Origin: Leptolyngbyaceae cyanobacterium MO_188.B28
GTDB taxonomy: Bacteria > Cyanobacteriota > Cyanobacteriia > Phormidesmidales > Phormidesmidaceae
DNA: 40,394 bases
Direction: 5' to 3'
Assembly (NCBI GenBank): GCA_030065175.1
Contig: JASJDH010000017.1
Location: 1-40,394 of the forward strand
Part shown: piece by piece, positions 26,962 through 35,922 of the stretch
Layout: every line of letters starts with the position of its first letter
How positions within the stretch are numbered: position 1 is the first letter of the stretch
Program-made: the position numbers and the translations under genes
The notes under the pieces: generated by a model
The model's input: only the letters and a program-made list of their open reading frames with translations
What the model was told of the DNA's origin: nothing
Database searches by the model: none

Positions 26962-27120
26962 ATCGACTATTCCTTCCAAGCAATCCGCTAACCCCCAGTT
27001 GAATAGTGGATTGAGGTGCGATCGCGTTTCATCGTAATCGCAAGTGCAGGATTAGGACTGAAACAAAAACTTACATTTAAAGCTTAAAAAATACTTTAAC
27101 GGAATAATCGTATTTTTGAG

Positions 27121-27167
27121 AAAAACTCCTCTGAACATGCTGATTCATATATCAGGGGAGTTTTTTC
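27121..27167. terminator. Bidirectional terminator-like hairpin
   Basis: AAAAACTCCTCTGA (27121-27134) pairs with TCAGGGGAGTTTTTT (27152-27166) with one G-T wobble. The A-run and T-run on either side make it usable in both directions. Confidence 0.6.
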
Positions 27168-27169
27168 TT

Positions 27170-27409
27170 TCTATACGGAAGTCGGCTCCGGACCAGGGGG
27201 CTTCCGCCCACAGAATCGCCCCACCACAGCGGCTGGCGACTATAGGGAACCCCAAAAACTGGACAGGGAATTCTCTGAAGCACTCGAAAAATGATATGGC
27301 TATCCTATTTGATTTATGAAAATTTCTGAGAACACAATCACCATTCGACAAGGCGTTAGTTCTAAGTGTGTATAAAAGAAATCAAACCGGATCGCTATTG
27401 GAGTGATTC
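27170..27409. other. Non-coding stretch
   Basis: Between the terminator and the IS3 remnant I see no gene. The short frames here have no recognisable protein similarity. Confidence 0.35.
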
Positions 27410-27589
27410 ATGAGTAAAATACGCAAACAGTACAGTCCCCACTTCCAAGCCAAAGCAGCCAGAAAAACCGAATCCCCATCCCCATGTTCAACACTAATGG
27501 AGGAACTGAAAGATTAGCGTCATTGGTACAATCGCCCAAAACCGCATCAATCACTGAATTATCGAACCCTTGATGAGATGTATTCCTAG
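27410..27589 (+). mobile_element. Collapsed IS3-family insertion sequence remnant
   Basis: The left part reads MSKIRKQYSPHFQAKAA, the start of an IS3-family OrfA. The right part reads HWYNRPKPHQSLNYRTLDEM, the end of the OrfB DDE transposase (family pattern WYNxxRPHxxLxYxTPxE). Over 1 kb that normally lies between is deleted and the DDE residues are lost. Non-functional. It marks past transposition beside the lipoxygenase gene. Confidence 0.75.
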
Positions 27590-27915
27590 TTTGATCGCGT
27601 ATGTTACGCTCTGAAAAAGAGAAAAACATATTCAGGACATTCAGAGCTTCTTAGTCCTTCCAACTTGTCTAGACTCTACGGTCCACTTTAGACCGCTTAA
27701 CAGTACAGAGCTAAGATTTGAGGGGATAGTTTTGAAAAGTTCTTTTAGGCGATACAAAAATCAAAGTTTTAGACGGTCGTTGGAGTTAAAGATGGGCACT
27801 TTAGAAAGAAATAAAACTCAATAAGAAAAAACTTGCCGCTCCCCACGAGCAAAGCTATGACTGATCACATAGCTAAATTCGATCTCAGAAACAATTAACT
27901 CTTGGGAAAAGCATC
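27590..27915. other. Upstream region of the lipoxygenase gene
   Basis: AT-rich, no gene seen; should contain the lipoxygenase promoter. No clear operator recognised. Confidence 0.35.
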
Positions 27916-29865
27916 ATGACTACAAGTTATCAAAATCGGAGTATAGAAGCAAACCGGGTAAGTTCGCTATCCGAAGATTCGATAGAGAATCCTTATAACC
28001 CAATTGATCTCGCACAAATTCAAGCAAAACGCCAGGAATATCAGTATAACTATACCCATATTTCCCCAATTGCCATGGTGGATAAGCTGCCAGAAGGGGA
28101 GCAATTTTCTTTCCCCTGGAAGTTGATGGTGGCTAGGGTTGGCTTTGAGCTACTTGTTAATACAATAATTGTTAAACGAGGCGATAGAGAGAAAGAAGGG
28201 GCTTCAGATGATGTCAAAGCCTTTCTCATAGAGACCTTTAAGGAAACTTTGTCAGACTATCCGGGGATATCTCGCCTTAAGATTCTTTGGCAGGTGATAA
28301 AATTTATGCCGCGATTCTTGTTTGGGCGGTTATCTACTGATTTTGACGAATTAGTTGACCTGATTAAGGATATTCTCACAAGTGTGAGTCGAGATTTCCT
28401 CGAAGCTTTTGCCGCAAATGTACAACAGAAGTTAAGGCTTGATGCGCCTGAGGATAAGGATCTCAAGGATTTTCAGGAGCTTTTCAAAACGATTGAACTG
28501 CCAGCACTCGCCTTTACTTATCAAGAAGACGAAGTATTCGCAGCGATGCGAGTAGCGGGGCCAAATCCTGTGATGTTGCAACGGCTAACGGAACCGGATC
28601 TCCGCTTTCCTGTAACAGAAGCCCATTATCAATCCGTGATGGGAGAGAGGGATTCCCTTGCAGAGGCTTATAAAGACGGGCGTTTATACCTTGCCGATTA
28701 CGCCATTTTTGATGGTGCGGTGAACGGGACATTCCCACGGGATCAGAAATATCTCTATGCGCCCCTTGCTTTATTTGCCGTTCCCAAGGCAGATATAGGC
28801 GATCGCCATCTGCAACCTGTGGCGATTCAGTGTGGGCAAGATCATCATGAATTTCCAATTCTTACACCGAAGTCTAATCCCTATGCTTGGCTCTGCGCCA
28901 AAACTATTGTGCAAGTTGCCGACGCCAATTTTCATGAAGCCGTCACGCACCTTGCCCGCACCCATTTGTTTATCGGTCCGTTTGCAATCGCCACTCACCG
29001 TCAACTCCCCGATAAACACCCCTTGAGTGTGTTGCTGCGTCCTCATTTCACAGGAATGCTGGCAATTAATAATGCGGCTCAAGACAGCCTCATTGCCGCC
29101 GGTGGAGGCGTCGATACAATTCTTTCCTCAACAATTGACTATTCCCGAGTTTTTGCTGTCTTAGGGGTCCAAAGTTATGGCTTTAACTCAGCAATGTTTC
29201 CCAAACAATTAAAAAGCCGAGGCGTGGATGATGAAGAAAAATTCCCCATTTATCCCTACCGTGATGATGGTCTTTTAATTTGGGCGGCCATTCATGATTG
29301 GGTAGAGGAATATCTTAAGCTTTATTATGTTGACGATGGCGCTGTTCAGCAGGATACCGCCCTGCAAGCATGGGCGAAGGAATTGGTCGCCTTTGATGGA
29401 GGCCGGGTAGTAGAATTCGGCGAAACAAATGGACAAATTCAAACTTTTGCTTATCTTGTGGACGCCGTCACTCTGATTATTTTTACTGCTAGCGCTCAAC
29501 ATGCTGCTGTTAATTTCCCCCAAAAGGAAATGATGAGCTTTGCACCTGCTATGCCGACCGCTGGGTATGCTGAGTTGAAAGATTTAGGCGATCGTACTAC
29601 AGAGGAAGATTACTTAAGCCTATTACCTCCCTTAGATCAAGCCCAAGAACAACTCAAGCTATTGCATTTACTTGGATCTGTTTATTTCAACCAGTTGGGC
29701 GAATATGAAAAAGATCATTTTCAAGATAGTCGAGTAAATGCTCCTCTGCAACGTTTTCAAACTTGTTTGGAGGAAATTTCGGGGGTGATCCATAAGCGAA
29801 ATCTAGATCGCTTACCCTATGAATATCTATTGCCCAAAAACATTCCTCAAAGCATTAACATCTAG
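27916..29865 (+). CDS. Lipoxygenase
   Basis: 649 residues, a bacterial lipoxygenase without the plant/animal PLAT domain. All five iron ligands can be placed: H340 and H345 (NFHEAVTHLARTHL), H529 and N533 (ASAQHAAVNFPQ), and the C-terminal Ile649. H345 to H529 spacing is 184, normal for the family. It would insert O2 into polyunsaturated fatty acids to give hydroperoxides. The first 200 residues are helical and family-poor. It is followed 340 bases later by an atypical P450 gene in the same direction, as in oxylipin pathways. Regiospecificity cannot be deduced by eye. It lies in the AT-rich accessory block. Confidence 0.93.
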   Translation: MTTSYQNRSIEANRVSSLSEDSIENPYNPIDLAQIQAKRQEYQYNYTHISPIAMVDKLPEGEQFSFPWKLMVARVGFELLVNTIIVKRGDREKEGASDDVKAFLIETFKETLSDYPGISRLKILWQVIKFMPRFLFGRLSTDFDELVDLIKDILTSVSRDFLEAFAANVQQKLRLDAPEDKDLKDFQELFKTIELPALAFTYQEDEVFAAMRVAGPNPVMLQRLTEPDLRFPVTEAHYQSVMGERDSLAEAYKDGRLYLADYAIFDGAVNGTFPRDQKYLYAPLALFAVPKADIGDRHLQPVAIQCGQDHHEFPILTPKSNPYAWLCAKTIVQVADANFHEAVTHLARTHLFIGPFAIATHRQLPDKHPLSVLLRPHFTGMLAINNAAQDSLIAAGGGVDTILSSTIDYSRVFAVLGVQSYGFNSAMFPKQLKSRGVDDEEKFPIYPYRDDGLLIWAAIHDWVEEYLKLYYVDDGAVQQDTALQAWAKELVAFDGGRVVEFGETNGQIQTFAYLVDAVTLIIFTASAQHAAVNFPQKEMMSFAPAMPTAGYAELKDLGDRTTEEDYLSLLPPLDQAQEQLKLLHLLGSVYFNQLGEYEKDHFQDSRVNAPLQRFQTCLEEISGVIHKRNLDRLPYEYLLPKNIPQSINI

Positions 29866-29961
29866 AGATCTGGTCCAGCATTTTTAGTTGCCAAATTGGG
29901 TCTGACATCAGATACGGCGCACTATCTTCTTGGATATAAATTTGAGGACCAAATGGCTTAT

Positions 29962-30095
29962 AAATAACTTAAAGCAGGAAATTTTCCCTAGGGCGGAATA
30001 CAGGAGGCAGGAGACAGAATACATAGCCTGACTGACTTCTGCCTCCTGTATTCTGTATTCCCTACCCCACCAGATTTTCCCGGCTTAAATTACAC
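29962..30095. repeat. MITE-like palindromic element, copy C
   Basis: Left AACTTAAAGCAGGAAA, right TTTTCCCGGCTTAAATTA, with core words GGAATACAGGAGGCAGGAGA and CTGTATTCTGTATTCC. More divergent from copies A and B but the same plan. It lies between the lipoxygenase and the P450 gene. The rest of the gap (29866-30204) shows no gene. Confidence 0.65.
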
Positions 30096-30204
30096 GCCGA
30101 CTAAATACTGTTCTTGGCCAGAAGATATCTCTATAGCGGAGCAGTCTGGCGTCAAAAAAGCCCGTCAAGCCTTAATTAGATCAACCCTATACCTCACAAT
30201 AACG

Positions 30205-31608
30205 ATGGATCTCACTGCACTGACCCAAAAAGTTATAAAAGCCCACGATCGCCAAGTTAAACTATCCCGTCGACTGGCAAAAGTAGGCTATGACACCGCT
30301 GTTGGAAAATTCCTTCGTCTGGTGGGTTATTACAGAGAAGGATTCATGTTGTTGAAGGCATGGCGCGATTTTCTTTACATTCGGAAGGAAAAAATTGGCG
30401 ACACATTTTTCGCAGTTGACCAGGCGATCATGCATGCTGACCATGACCAGGTTAAACGGTTAATGCATGTTGAACCGCAGGTACGGGGTAATGACTTAGG
30501 CATCATCAGGATTCTTGCTCCCAGTTACCTGCTAAATCATCCCCTAAGCTTAGGCATGAATGGCGCGGACCATACTGGCATTCGATGTGTATTTCAAAAA
30601 GCTTTACCTGACCCCTTCGAACAGACAGATTTAATAGGCCGTTATGTTGATGACTTTTTATCGGCAGCGACAAAACGAGAACAATTGCATATTGGAGATG
30701 ATCTACCTCGATTTATGGTTGAGACTTTGCACCAACTGGTGTTTCAGCTCTCTCTTTCTGAGGAAGAGGTTAAAGCCTCACTTGCTTATATTAAAGGCTT
30801 ACCCTTAGCGTCTATCCCCAATTTCATCAGTCGCTATCTGTTAGGATTTATGACTGGACCGAATATTCGTCATCGCGAACAATTAATTCAGAAATATCAG
30901 AATTCACCCAACTGGGATAGCTATTTAGAAATCGGAAAACAGTATCAGTTAAATCCGAACCAGATTGCGAATGGCTTGTTCGATATGATCCATATTGCGG
31001 GCACAGCAGGAACGAGCGCTCTATTAGGCTCTGTTATTGGTGTGTTATGTCTGAATGAAGCCCTCAGGTCTGAAGTGGTTGTAGAAGCCAATACAGTCTG
31101 GGAGGATGCAAAAACGTTCAACGGTGAGGCGCTTAAACGAGCAACGATGCTCCATAGCGTTATTTTAGAAACGGCTCGCCTGTATCCGCCAGTACGCTTT
31201 GTCAGTCAACTTGCAACGGAGTCTGGTGAAGTTACGATAGGAAGCCAGAAATGTCCTTTTCAAAAGGGGACACGATTACTTGGATCAATATTTACAGCTA
31301 ATCGTGACGCCCTTAGATATGACAACCCAGATGATTTTCAGGTAACACGAGACTTCTCTGACCTTTTGTCATGGAATGGGGAGGGCCATGAACGAGTTTG
31401 TCCAGGCAAATCCCTATCAATTGAATTAATTAAAATTTTCTGTTTGTATCTTTTCAAAGATTACCAATGGGATCAATTTACAGAAGTGAAGTGGGATTTT
31501 GAAAAAGTCACAGCTGTTACCCCCAATGATTTGGCGCTTCAGGGTTTTTCGATGAGTTCGCAAAGACTCTCAGACCCAACCCAATCACTTGCTAAGCACC
31601 CCGAATGA
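30205..31608 (+). CDS. Atypical cytochrome P450
   Basis: 467 residues. The K-helix ExxR is ETAR (322-325). The heme-binding Cys is C399 in WNGEGHERVCPGKSLS; the normal FxxGxRxCxG is altered, with Gly for Phe and His for the first Gly. In the I-helix, IHIAGTAGTSALL (262-274) replaces the usual AGx(D/E)T, so the acid-alcohol pair for O2 activation is absent. Both deviations are also seen in P450s that rearrange hydroperoxides without O2 or a reductase (CYP74 type). Next to a lipoxygenase, a hydroperoxide lyase, allene oxide synthase or epoxyalcohol synthase role is the best inference. An ordinary fatty-acid P450 remains possible. Confidence 0.85.
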   Translation: MDLTALTQKVIKAHDRQVKLSRRLAKVGYDTAVGKFLRLVGYYREGFMLLKAWRDFLYIRKEKIGDTFFAVDQAIMHADHDQVKRLMHVEPQVRGNDLGIIRILAPSYLLNHPLSLGMNGADHTGIRCVFQKALPDPFEQTDLIGRYVDDFLSAATKREQLHIGDDLPRFMVETLHQLVFQLSLSEEEVKASLAYIKGLPLASIPNFISRYLLGFMTGPNIRHREQLIQKYQNSPNWDSYLEIGKQYQLNPNQIANGLFDMIHIAGTAGTSALLGSVIGVLCLNEALRSEVVVEANTVWEDAKTFNGEALKRATMLHSVILETARLYPPVRFVSQLATESGEVTIGSQKCPFQKGTRLLGSIFTANRDALRYDNPDDFQVTRDFSDLLSWNGEGHERVCPGKSLSIELIKIFCLYLFKDYQWDQFTEVKWDFEKVTAVTPNDLALQGFSMSSQRLSDPTQSLAKHPE

Positions 31609-31666
31609 TTTAAGCAGAAACGTGGAAGTTTGAGATCTACTGAATTACCCAAAGAGGATTGCATCG

Positions 31667-32224
31667 ATGGCTAGCTCAATAGAAACCCAGAAATTAGACG
31701 ACATCGCAACTTGGATGATTCCAATACAATCGACGAACTTACCCAGTGTGTTAAGCGGCGTCTTTTTTATGGATGGGAATCCACTTCCGGATGATTGTCT
31801 GACAATGAATAACCTGATGTGGGATGAGGAAACCAATAGCCTCATCTTGCCAGTTTCTGCGCCAGTCCAATGGACTTTTCATCGCTCTGTTTTGGGATGG
31901 CTCTTGCTGCGTGGGGCCCAACTATCTAGATTCCGTTACAAAATCCAATTCGATGACGAAAGCCTGCAACGCGCCCGAATTATCCCAATTATTTTTGGCG
32001 TCCCTGTAGCGAAATGGATGATTCATGCAAGCATGTGCCGGGCTGAGAACTCTGAAAATGGCGATATTTGGCTCCGAAAAAATCTTTGGTTTGGCGGCCT
32101 ATCGCGGGTAGGTGAATATGTTTTGCGCCGGGTTGTCGATGAAGCTGGACAACATACGCCAGCCTTTCAAGACATGCTAAGCAAGGTTAAACTTGACTGT
32201 CTGGTGGTTGCTCGACATTCATAA
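31667..32224 (+). CDS. Unrecognised protein, partner of the P450 gene
   Basis: 185 residues starting 58 bases after the P450 stop, same strand, so likely co-transcribed. I do not recognise a family. Visible features: an acidic N-terminal half (DGNPLPDDCLTMNNLMWDEE), an aromatic stretch APVQWTFHRSVLGWLLLRGA, a hydrophobic segment RARIIPIIFGVPVAKWMIHA and a basic C-terminus. No signal peptide. It could be a membrane-associated or lipid-handling protein; that is a guess from the two hydrophobic patches and context only. Confidence 0.7.
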   Translation: MASSIETQKLDDIATWMIPIQSTNLPSVLSGVFFMDGNPLPDDCLTMNNLMWDEETNSLILPVSAPVQWTFHRSVLGWLLLRGAQLSRFRYKIQFDDESLQRARIIPIIFGVPVAKWMIHASMCRAENSENGDIWLRKNLWFGGLSRVGEYVLRRVVDEAGQHTPAFQDMLSKVKLDCLVVARHS

Positions 32225-32230
32225 AAATAT

Positions 32231-32363
32231 GGAGTTCTAACTTCAGCCGGGACAATCCAGCGCAGAGGGAATACGGAATACAGGAGACAGATTTCAAGCA
32301 GGAAGCGGATTCTATCTCCTGACTCGTGCCTCAAGGACGATGTCCCACTTTAAGGTGATGTCC
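32231..32363. repeat. MITE-like palindromic element, copy D
   Basis: Left GGAGTTCTAACTTCAGCCGG then GACA, right TGTCCCACTTTAAGGTGATG then TCC. The core holds GAATACGGAATACAGGAGAC and TCTATCTCCTGACTC. With copy C it brackets the P450 gene and its partner. Confidence 0.7.
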
Positions 32364-32390
32364 TAAAAAAATAAATTTAGGGTTGGGAAT

Positions 32391-32669
32391 TTAGTAAGTA
32401 ATTGCAAATACCTCAAAACTGCTTTTCGAGATCTCTACGTCCTCGATCAAGTCTATATTTGAAACTCTGGCGGCTGGAGGGCCCTGTTTCGCCCATTGGA
32501 CGAGCGCTTGAACATTTTCATCGTCGCCTTCCACCACAATTTCCACTGTGTTATCAGGTTTGTTCTTGACATACCCATTCACTTGCAATCTCTGGGCTTC
32601 TGCTCGGGTGTAAAACCGAAAGCCGACTCCTTGCACCAAACCGTGGACAGTTACTTTGCAACGTTTCAT
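32391..32669 (-). CDS. acyP: Acylphosphatase
   Basis: 92 residues, the standard size. The active-site loop GLVQGVGFRFYT carries the phosphate-binding Arg18, and NGYVKN carries the catalytic Asn36, with the canonical 18-residue spacing. It hydrolyses acyl phosphates such as carbamoyl or acetyl phosphate. It follows the slipin gene by 29 bases and is probably in the same transcript. Confidence 0.95.
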   Translation of the reverse strand: MKRCKVTVHGLVQGVGFRFYTRAEAQRLQVNGYVKNKPDNTVEIVVEGDDENVQALVQWAKQGPPAARVSNIDLIEDVEISKSSFEVFAITY

Positions 32670-32698
32670 AGATAAATCACTATAGAGAACACATCAGT

Positions 32699-33556
32699 CT
32701 AGTTATCTTCTCGAGGGACTGGATCCTGGCCATTCAGGCTGATGTAAATTCGAGCGTTGGACATGCGTGAGAGGTCTCGCAAAGTCTCCAGTTCTTGTAA
32801 GCGGAGAAGCGCGGGATGATTGGCATAGGCTTGAGCCGCCTGTTCCCGCTCCCTTAACGCTTGAATATCGGCTTCAGTTTTAATCTGCTGAATGGCCGCC
32901 TCATTCTGGGCGGCTAACCGTTCTGATTCCGCCTGGGCTTCCATTTCCAAGCGGTGTGCTTCCGCATTGGCCTGGGCGTCGATTTGCTGGACTTCCGCTT
33001 TGGTGCGAGCTTCCACCAATTGGGCTTGGCTCAGGCGCTCTGTCGCTAACACCCGATTCATAATTTCCTGCAGATTGCCTGGGAAAATCAAATCTTTGAC
33101 ATCCGCCCGCAGGATGGCTACCCCATAGCGGCTGGCGACTTCCTGTACATCCCGCAAAATATCTTCACTGAGGCGATTTCGGTTGGTTAGGATTTCTTCT
33201 AAGGGCATTGACGCCAGCGATCGCCGCGCCGCCAATTGCACATCGCTATACAGACGACTCTCATAGTTCTCCACTTCATGCAAGGCGGCCCTCGGGTCAG
33301 TCACCCGAAACTGAACAATGATGCTGACCCGAATCGCCACCTTGTCGGCTGTGAGAATCTCCTGGCCTTTAATGGTTAAATCTCGCTCCCGCACATCCAC
33401 CAGCACAATTTCCATCCTGGGTCTGCGGAATAGGCCAAAGAAGTTGAATTGCCTGGGGAGCACATATCGGCCTGCCCCCAATACCTTGACCAGCACCCCA
33501 TCCCGATAGGACAACCCCCGATGAGTATCTTTGATAATGACTTCGCGCCGAATCAT
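32699..33556 (-). CDS. SPFH/band 7 protein of the slipin type
   Basis: 285 residues. An SPFH domain covers about residues 5-165 (RERDLTIKGQEILTADKVAI; QLAARRSLASMPLEEILTNR). A long coiled coil rich in Ala, Glu and Gln (about 165-250) and a short C-terminal part follow. Unlike many slipins there is no obvious N-terminal membrane helix. Such proteins assemble into rings on membranes. No NfeD partner gene is adjacent. Confidence 0.88.
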   Translation of the reverse strand: MIRREVIIKDTHRGLSYRDGVLVKVLGAGRYVLPRQFNFFGLFRRPRMEIVLVDVRERDLTIKGQEILTADKVAIRVSIIVQFRVTDPRAALHEVENYESRLYSDVQLAARRSLASMPLEEILTNRNRLSEDILRDVQEVASRYGVAILRADVKDLIFPGNLQEIMNRVLATERLSQAQLVEARTKAEVQQIDAQANAEAHRLEMEAQAESERLAAQNEAAIQQIKTEADIQALREREQAAQAYANHPALLRLQELETLRDLSRMSNARIYISLNGQDPVPREDN

Positions 33557-33952
33557 AAGGGTGCGTTTCTAAGTTGGAAGGAGAGGAGATGGGAAAAAGG
33601 ATAAAGGGTAAGGGGGAAAGGGAAAAAAGGTGCCCCGTAGCTAAGCCGATGTGGAGAACGAATGTCCAGATGGGTGTCTGCTGAAACACTGTCGCACTGC
33701 GTGATAGCACAACCGGATGTAGATTCGCTCCTAACTCGCCGGGGCGAAATCATTATATATCCAGGAAACTGCCTTAGGACATTTCAGTAAGTTACGAAGG
33801 GGACACTCATTTCCTGACTATCGGGAAACTCTAAACAATCATCCTATGGGGTAAAGGTTTCGGCGATTTACCTCTAAGATGACCATAAATGTGTTTCAGG
33901 CATTTAGCGCTTCACCCCATTTGGAGAAACCAGTGTCCACATATCAACACAG
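33557..33952. other. Gap with a purine-rich tract
   Basis: No gene seen. Positions 33576-33630 are almost pure A/G on the plus strand (only a few T), a tract that could form triplex or simply be slippage-prone DNA upstream of the slipin start. The lexA gene ends into the other side. Confidence 0.4.
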
Positions 33953-34639
33953 CTATCGACCTAATTCACGCCAAACTCCAACCACAATACCTTGTAGTTT
34001 CAGCTGGTCCGCAGTGGTTTCAATGTCGGGATACTCCGAGTTTGCAGGCTTAAGTGTGATTTGATCTCCTTGACGGTAGAATCGCTTCAAAGTAGTCCCT
34101 TCACCTTCTACCATCGCTGCCACGATCACACCATTTCTTACTTGGTCTTCCTCCTTTACTTTACGCATGATCACAATATCCCCTGAAAGGATATTTTCTC
34201 CGATCATGCTTTCACCTGTGACTTTAAGAGCATAATGTTGAGGTTGTGGGAAGCGCCCAGAAAGCTCAAGGAATTCGCTTTCATCAGAGGGTGTTTCGAC
34301 TAGTCCCCCAGCCGCAATCACACCCAAAATTTGCAAGGATTGAACAGTTTGGTGTTGTTGCTGATTTTTTTCAGATTCAGAGTTATCAAAGTTATCATGA
34401 ACTAGCTTAAGAATACGAATTCTTGTTCGACTCCGTCTGCCTCCGCCCTCATTTACCCAGTGAATGTATCCCTTGTCATGTAGATGTTTCAAACGGTTTT
34501 GAATACTAGAGTTAGAACGCAGTCCCATTGCCTCTTTCATCTCCTGAAAAGAGGGAGATAACTCGCAATCATGCATGCAGGATACTAACCAATCAAAGAG
34601 TTGCCGCTGGGCTAGAGTTAGAGTTTGCACTGAGTCCAA
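33953..34639 (-). CDS. lexA: LexA repressor
   Basis: 228 residues from a TTG at 34639 (GTG 34630 is a possible alternative). The N-terminal winged helix (about 10-75) includes LSPSFQEMKEAMGLRSNSSI. A linker of about 25 polar residues leads to the self-cleavage site Ala110-Gly111 (GVIAAGGLVE). The catalytic Ser144 (TGESMIG) and Lys185 (TTLKRF) are intact, so RecA-stimulated autocleavage should work, which is not the case for every cyanobacterial LexA. The gene starts 21 bases after the nucleosidase-Death gene and is probably co-transcribed with it. Whether this is the only LexA of the genome is unknown. Confidence 0.92.
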   Translation of the reverse strand: MDSVQTLTLAQRQLFDWLVSCMHDCELSPSFQEMKEAMGLRSNSSIQNRLKHLHDKGYIHWVNEGGGRRSRTRIRILKLVHDNFDNSESEKNQQQHQTVQSLQILGVIAAGGLVETPSDESEFLELSGRFPQPQHYALKVTGESMIGENILSGDIVIMRKVKEEDQVRNGVIVAAMVEGEGTTLKRFYRQGDQITLKPANSEYPDIETTADQLKLQGIVVGVWRELGR

Positions 34640-34660
34640 AAGGATAACGTTTTACACCAC

Positions 34661-35815
34661 TTAATCAACTTTACGAAGTTCTGCCAGTAGATCGTACCGT
34701 TCTAGTAACTCAAGTGCCTCTTCTAAAGCGCTAAGTCTACTTCTTTCCTCTAACCAATCCCAAATATCATATGCTTGCCGTCCTTGCTCAAAACGAGCTA
34801 CATAGTGTTTTGGAATATCGCAAAGATCTGCTAATTCCTGCCAGTCAGACTGAAGCTTTCGGCAAATATACACCTTAGTCTTCCCTGAGTAGAGACGTTT
34901 TTTATCTATCCGAGGCTGAGGTTCAATTTTACTCTCGAAATCTCGTCCCCACACATAACATTCATATGTATTAGGAAGCTCCCTCTCAACTGGTTGAGGC
35001 CTACTTCGACTTTCAAAGGGCTTTGTCTTTAACAGCTCTACAACAAATGAGGCAGAGGCTTCGGCAGCGTATTTTTGCCACTGATCATTTTTGGAAGGAT
35101 CGGCCCAGTCACAGATTCCTTTCACGACTAAAAAGCCAGGTGCTTGTTCACTTTCATAGGCAGCCGTAGCAATACCTGCTGCCTCCATTTCAATTCCAAC
35201 GAGTTCTACCCAATCACTTTTCAATGCCTCGGCTGTAGAATCGTCTGCTATTACTTTGTCACCAGATGCCATTATCCCAAATAGTACCCTTGGAATCACT
35301 CTGCCAGTTGTACCATCAGGCCTTTCAGTTCCAATTGAAATTGCCCATTGCTGTTTCTGTTCAAGAGCTTTAGCGGCATCCAACAAGACTCTCGCAGGGC
35401 GATATGCCTGATACCTTGATTGTGTACTACCTGGGGTTTTCTTCCCCAATTCATAGTAAACAATTTGCTCTGCTACAACCACATCACCCAAATAACGCTT
35501 TTGTTTCTCTTTTAAGCTATCTGTTTGTTTTTCTCTCATGCCACCTGCTATACCCGCCAGGATAATGAAGGATGGATTCCAAGCCGATATTGCCCATTGA
35601 GCGGCAATAGCAGCCTGAATATTACCCATGCTTGGCAATGAAACTAATTTAATTTGATAAATTTCCCTGGATTGAGTATCAGTAATTGATGCTTTGTAAA
35701 ACGTTCTATCCTTGACCTTTATCTCTTCATAATCACCTAGATATTTAAGAACTTCATCTCTCTCTTTAGGGAGGGCGGTGATGATAACAACATCAGTTAG
35801 TTTCTCAGTATTCAC
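34661..35815 (-). CDS. Nucleoside phosphorylase/nucleosidase fused to a Death-like domain
   Basis: 384 residues, GTG start. Residues about 6-264 form a PNP_UDP_1 domain (DVVIITALPKERDEVLKYLG; LAGIAGGM) with the catalytic elements EMEAAG (E209, E211) and GICDWAD (D236), as in MTA/SAH nucleosidase or purine nucleoside phosphorylases. After a linker, residues 307-384 form an alpha-helical domain: W325, LAD, RFEQGR, IWDWLEER and ALELLERYDLLAEL. This follows the hydrophobic pattern of Death-fold domains, known in bacteria as effector-associated or Death-like domains. The neighbouring gene product carries the same domain, so the two proteins probably bind each other. PNP domains are known effectors in NTP-dependent conflict systems. 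Substrate is unknown. Confidence 0.85.
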   Translation of the reverse strand: MNTEKLTDVVIITALPKERDEVLKYLGDYEEIKVKDRTFYKASITDTQSREIYQIKLVSLPSMGNIQAAIAAQWAISAWNPSFIILAGIAGGMREKQTDSLKEKQKRYLGDVVVAEQIVYYELGKKTPGSTQSRYQAYRPARVLLDAAKALEQKQQWAISIGTERPDGTTGRVIPRVLFGIMASGDKVIADDSTAEALKSDWVELVGIEMEAAGIATAAYESEQAPGFLVVKGICDWADPSKNDQWQKYAAEASASFVVELLKTKPFESRSRPQPVERELPNTYECYVWGRDFESKIEPQPRIDKKRLYSGKTKVYICRKLQSDWQELADLCDIPKHYVARFEQGRQAYDIWDWLEERSRLSALEEALELLERYDLLAELRKVD

Positions 35816-35922
35816 AATTTATCTATTAACTCGACTAATCTGATATTTATATAATCTATAATCTGATACTTTTAAGCTGAATAGTTCTTGGTTATCCCTC
35901 CTAACACTAGGACGGGAAATTC

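Noticed and set aside
27145-27351. Minus-strand 68-codon frame with cysteines
   Set aside because: Partly overlaps the terminator hairpin and has no similarity to any family I know.
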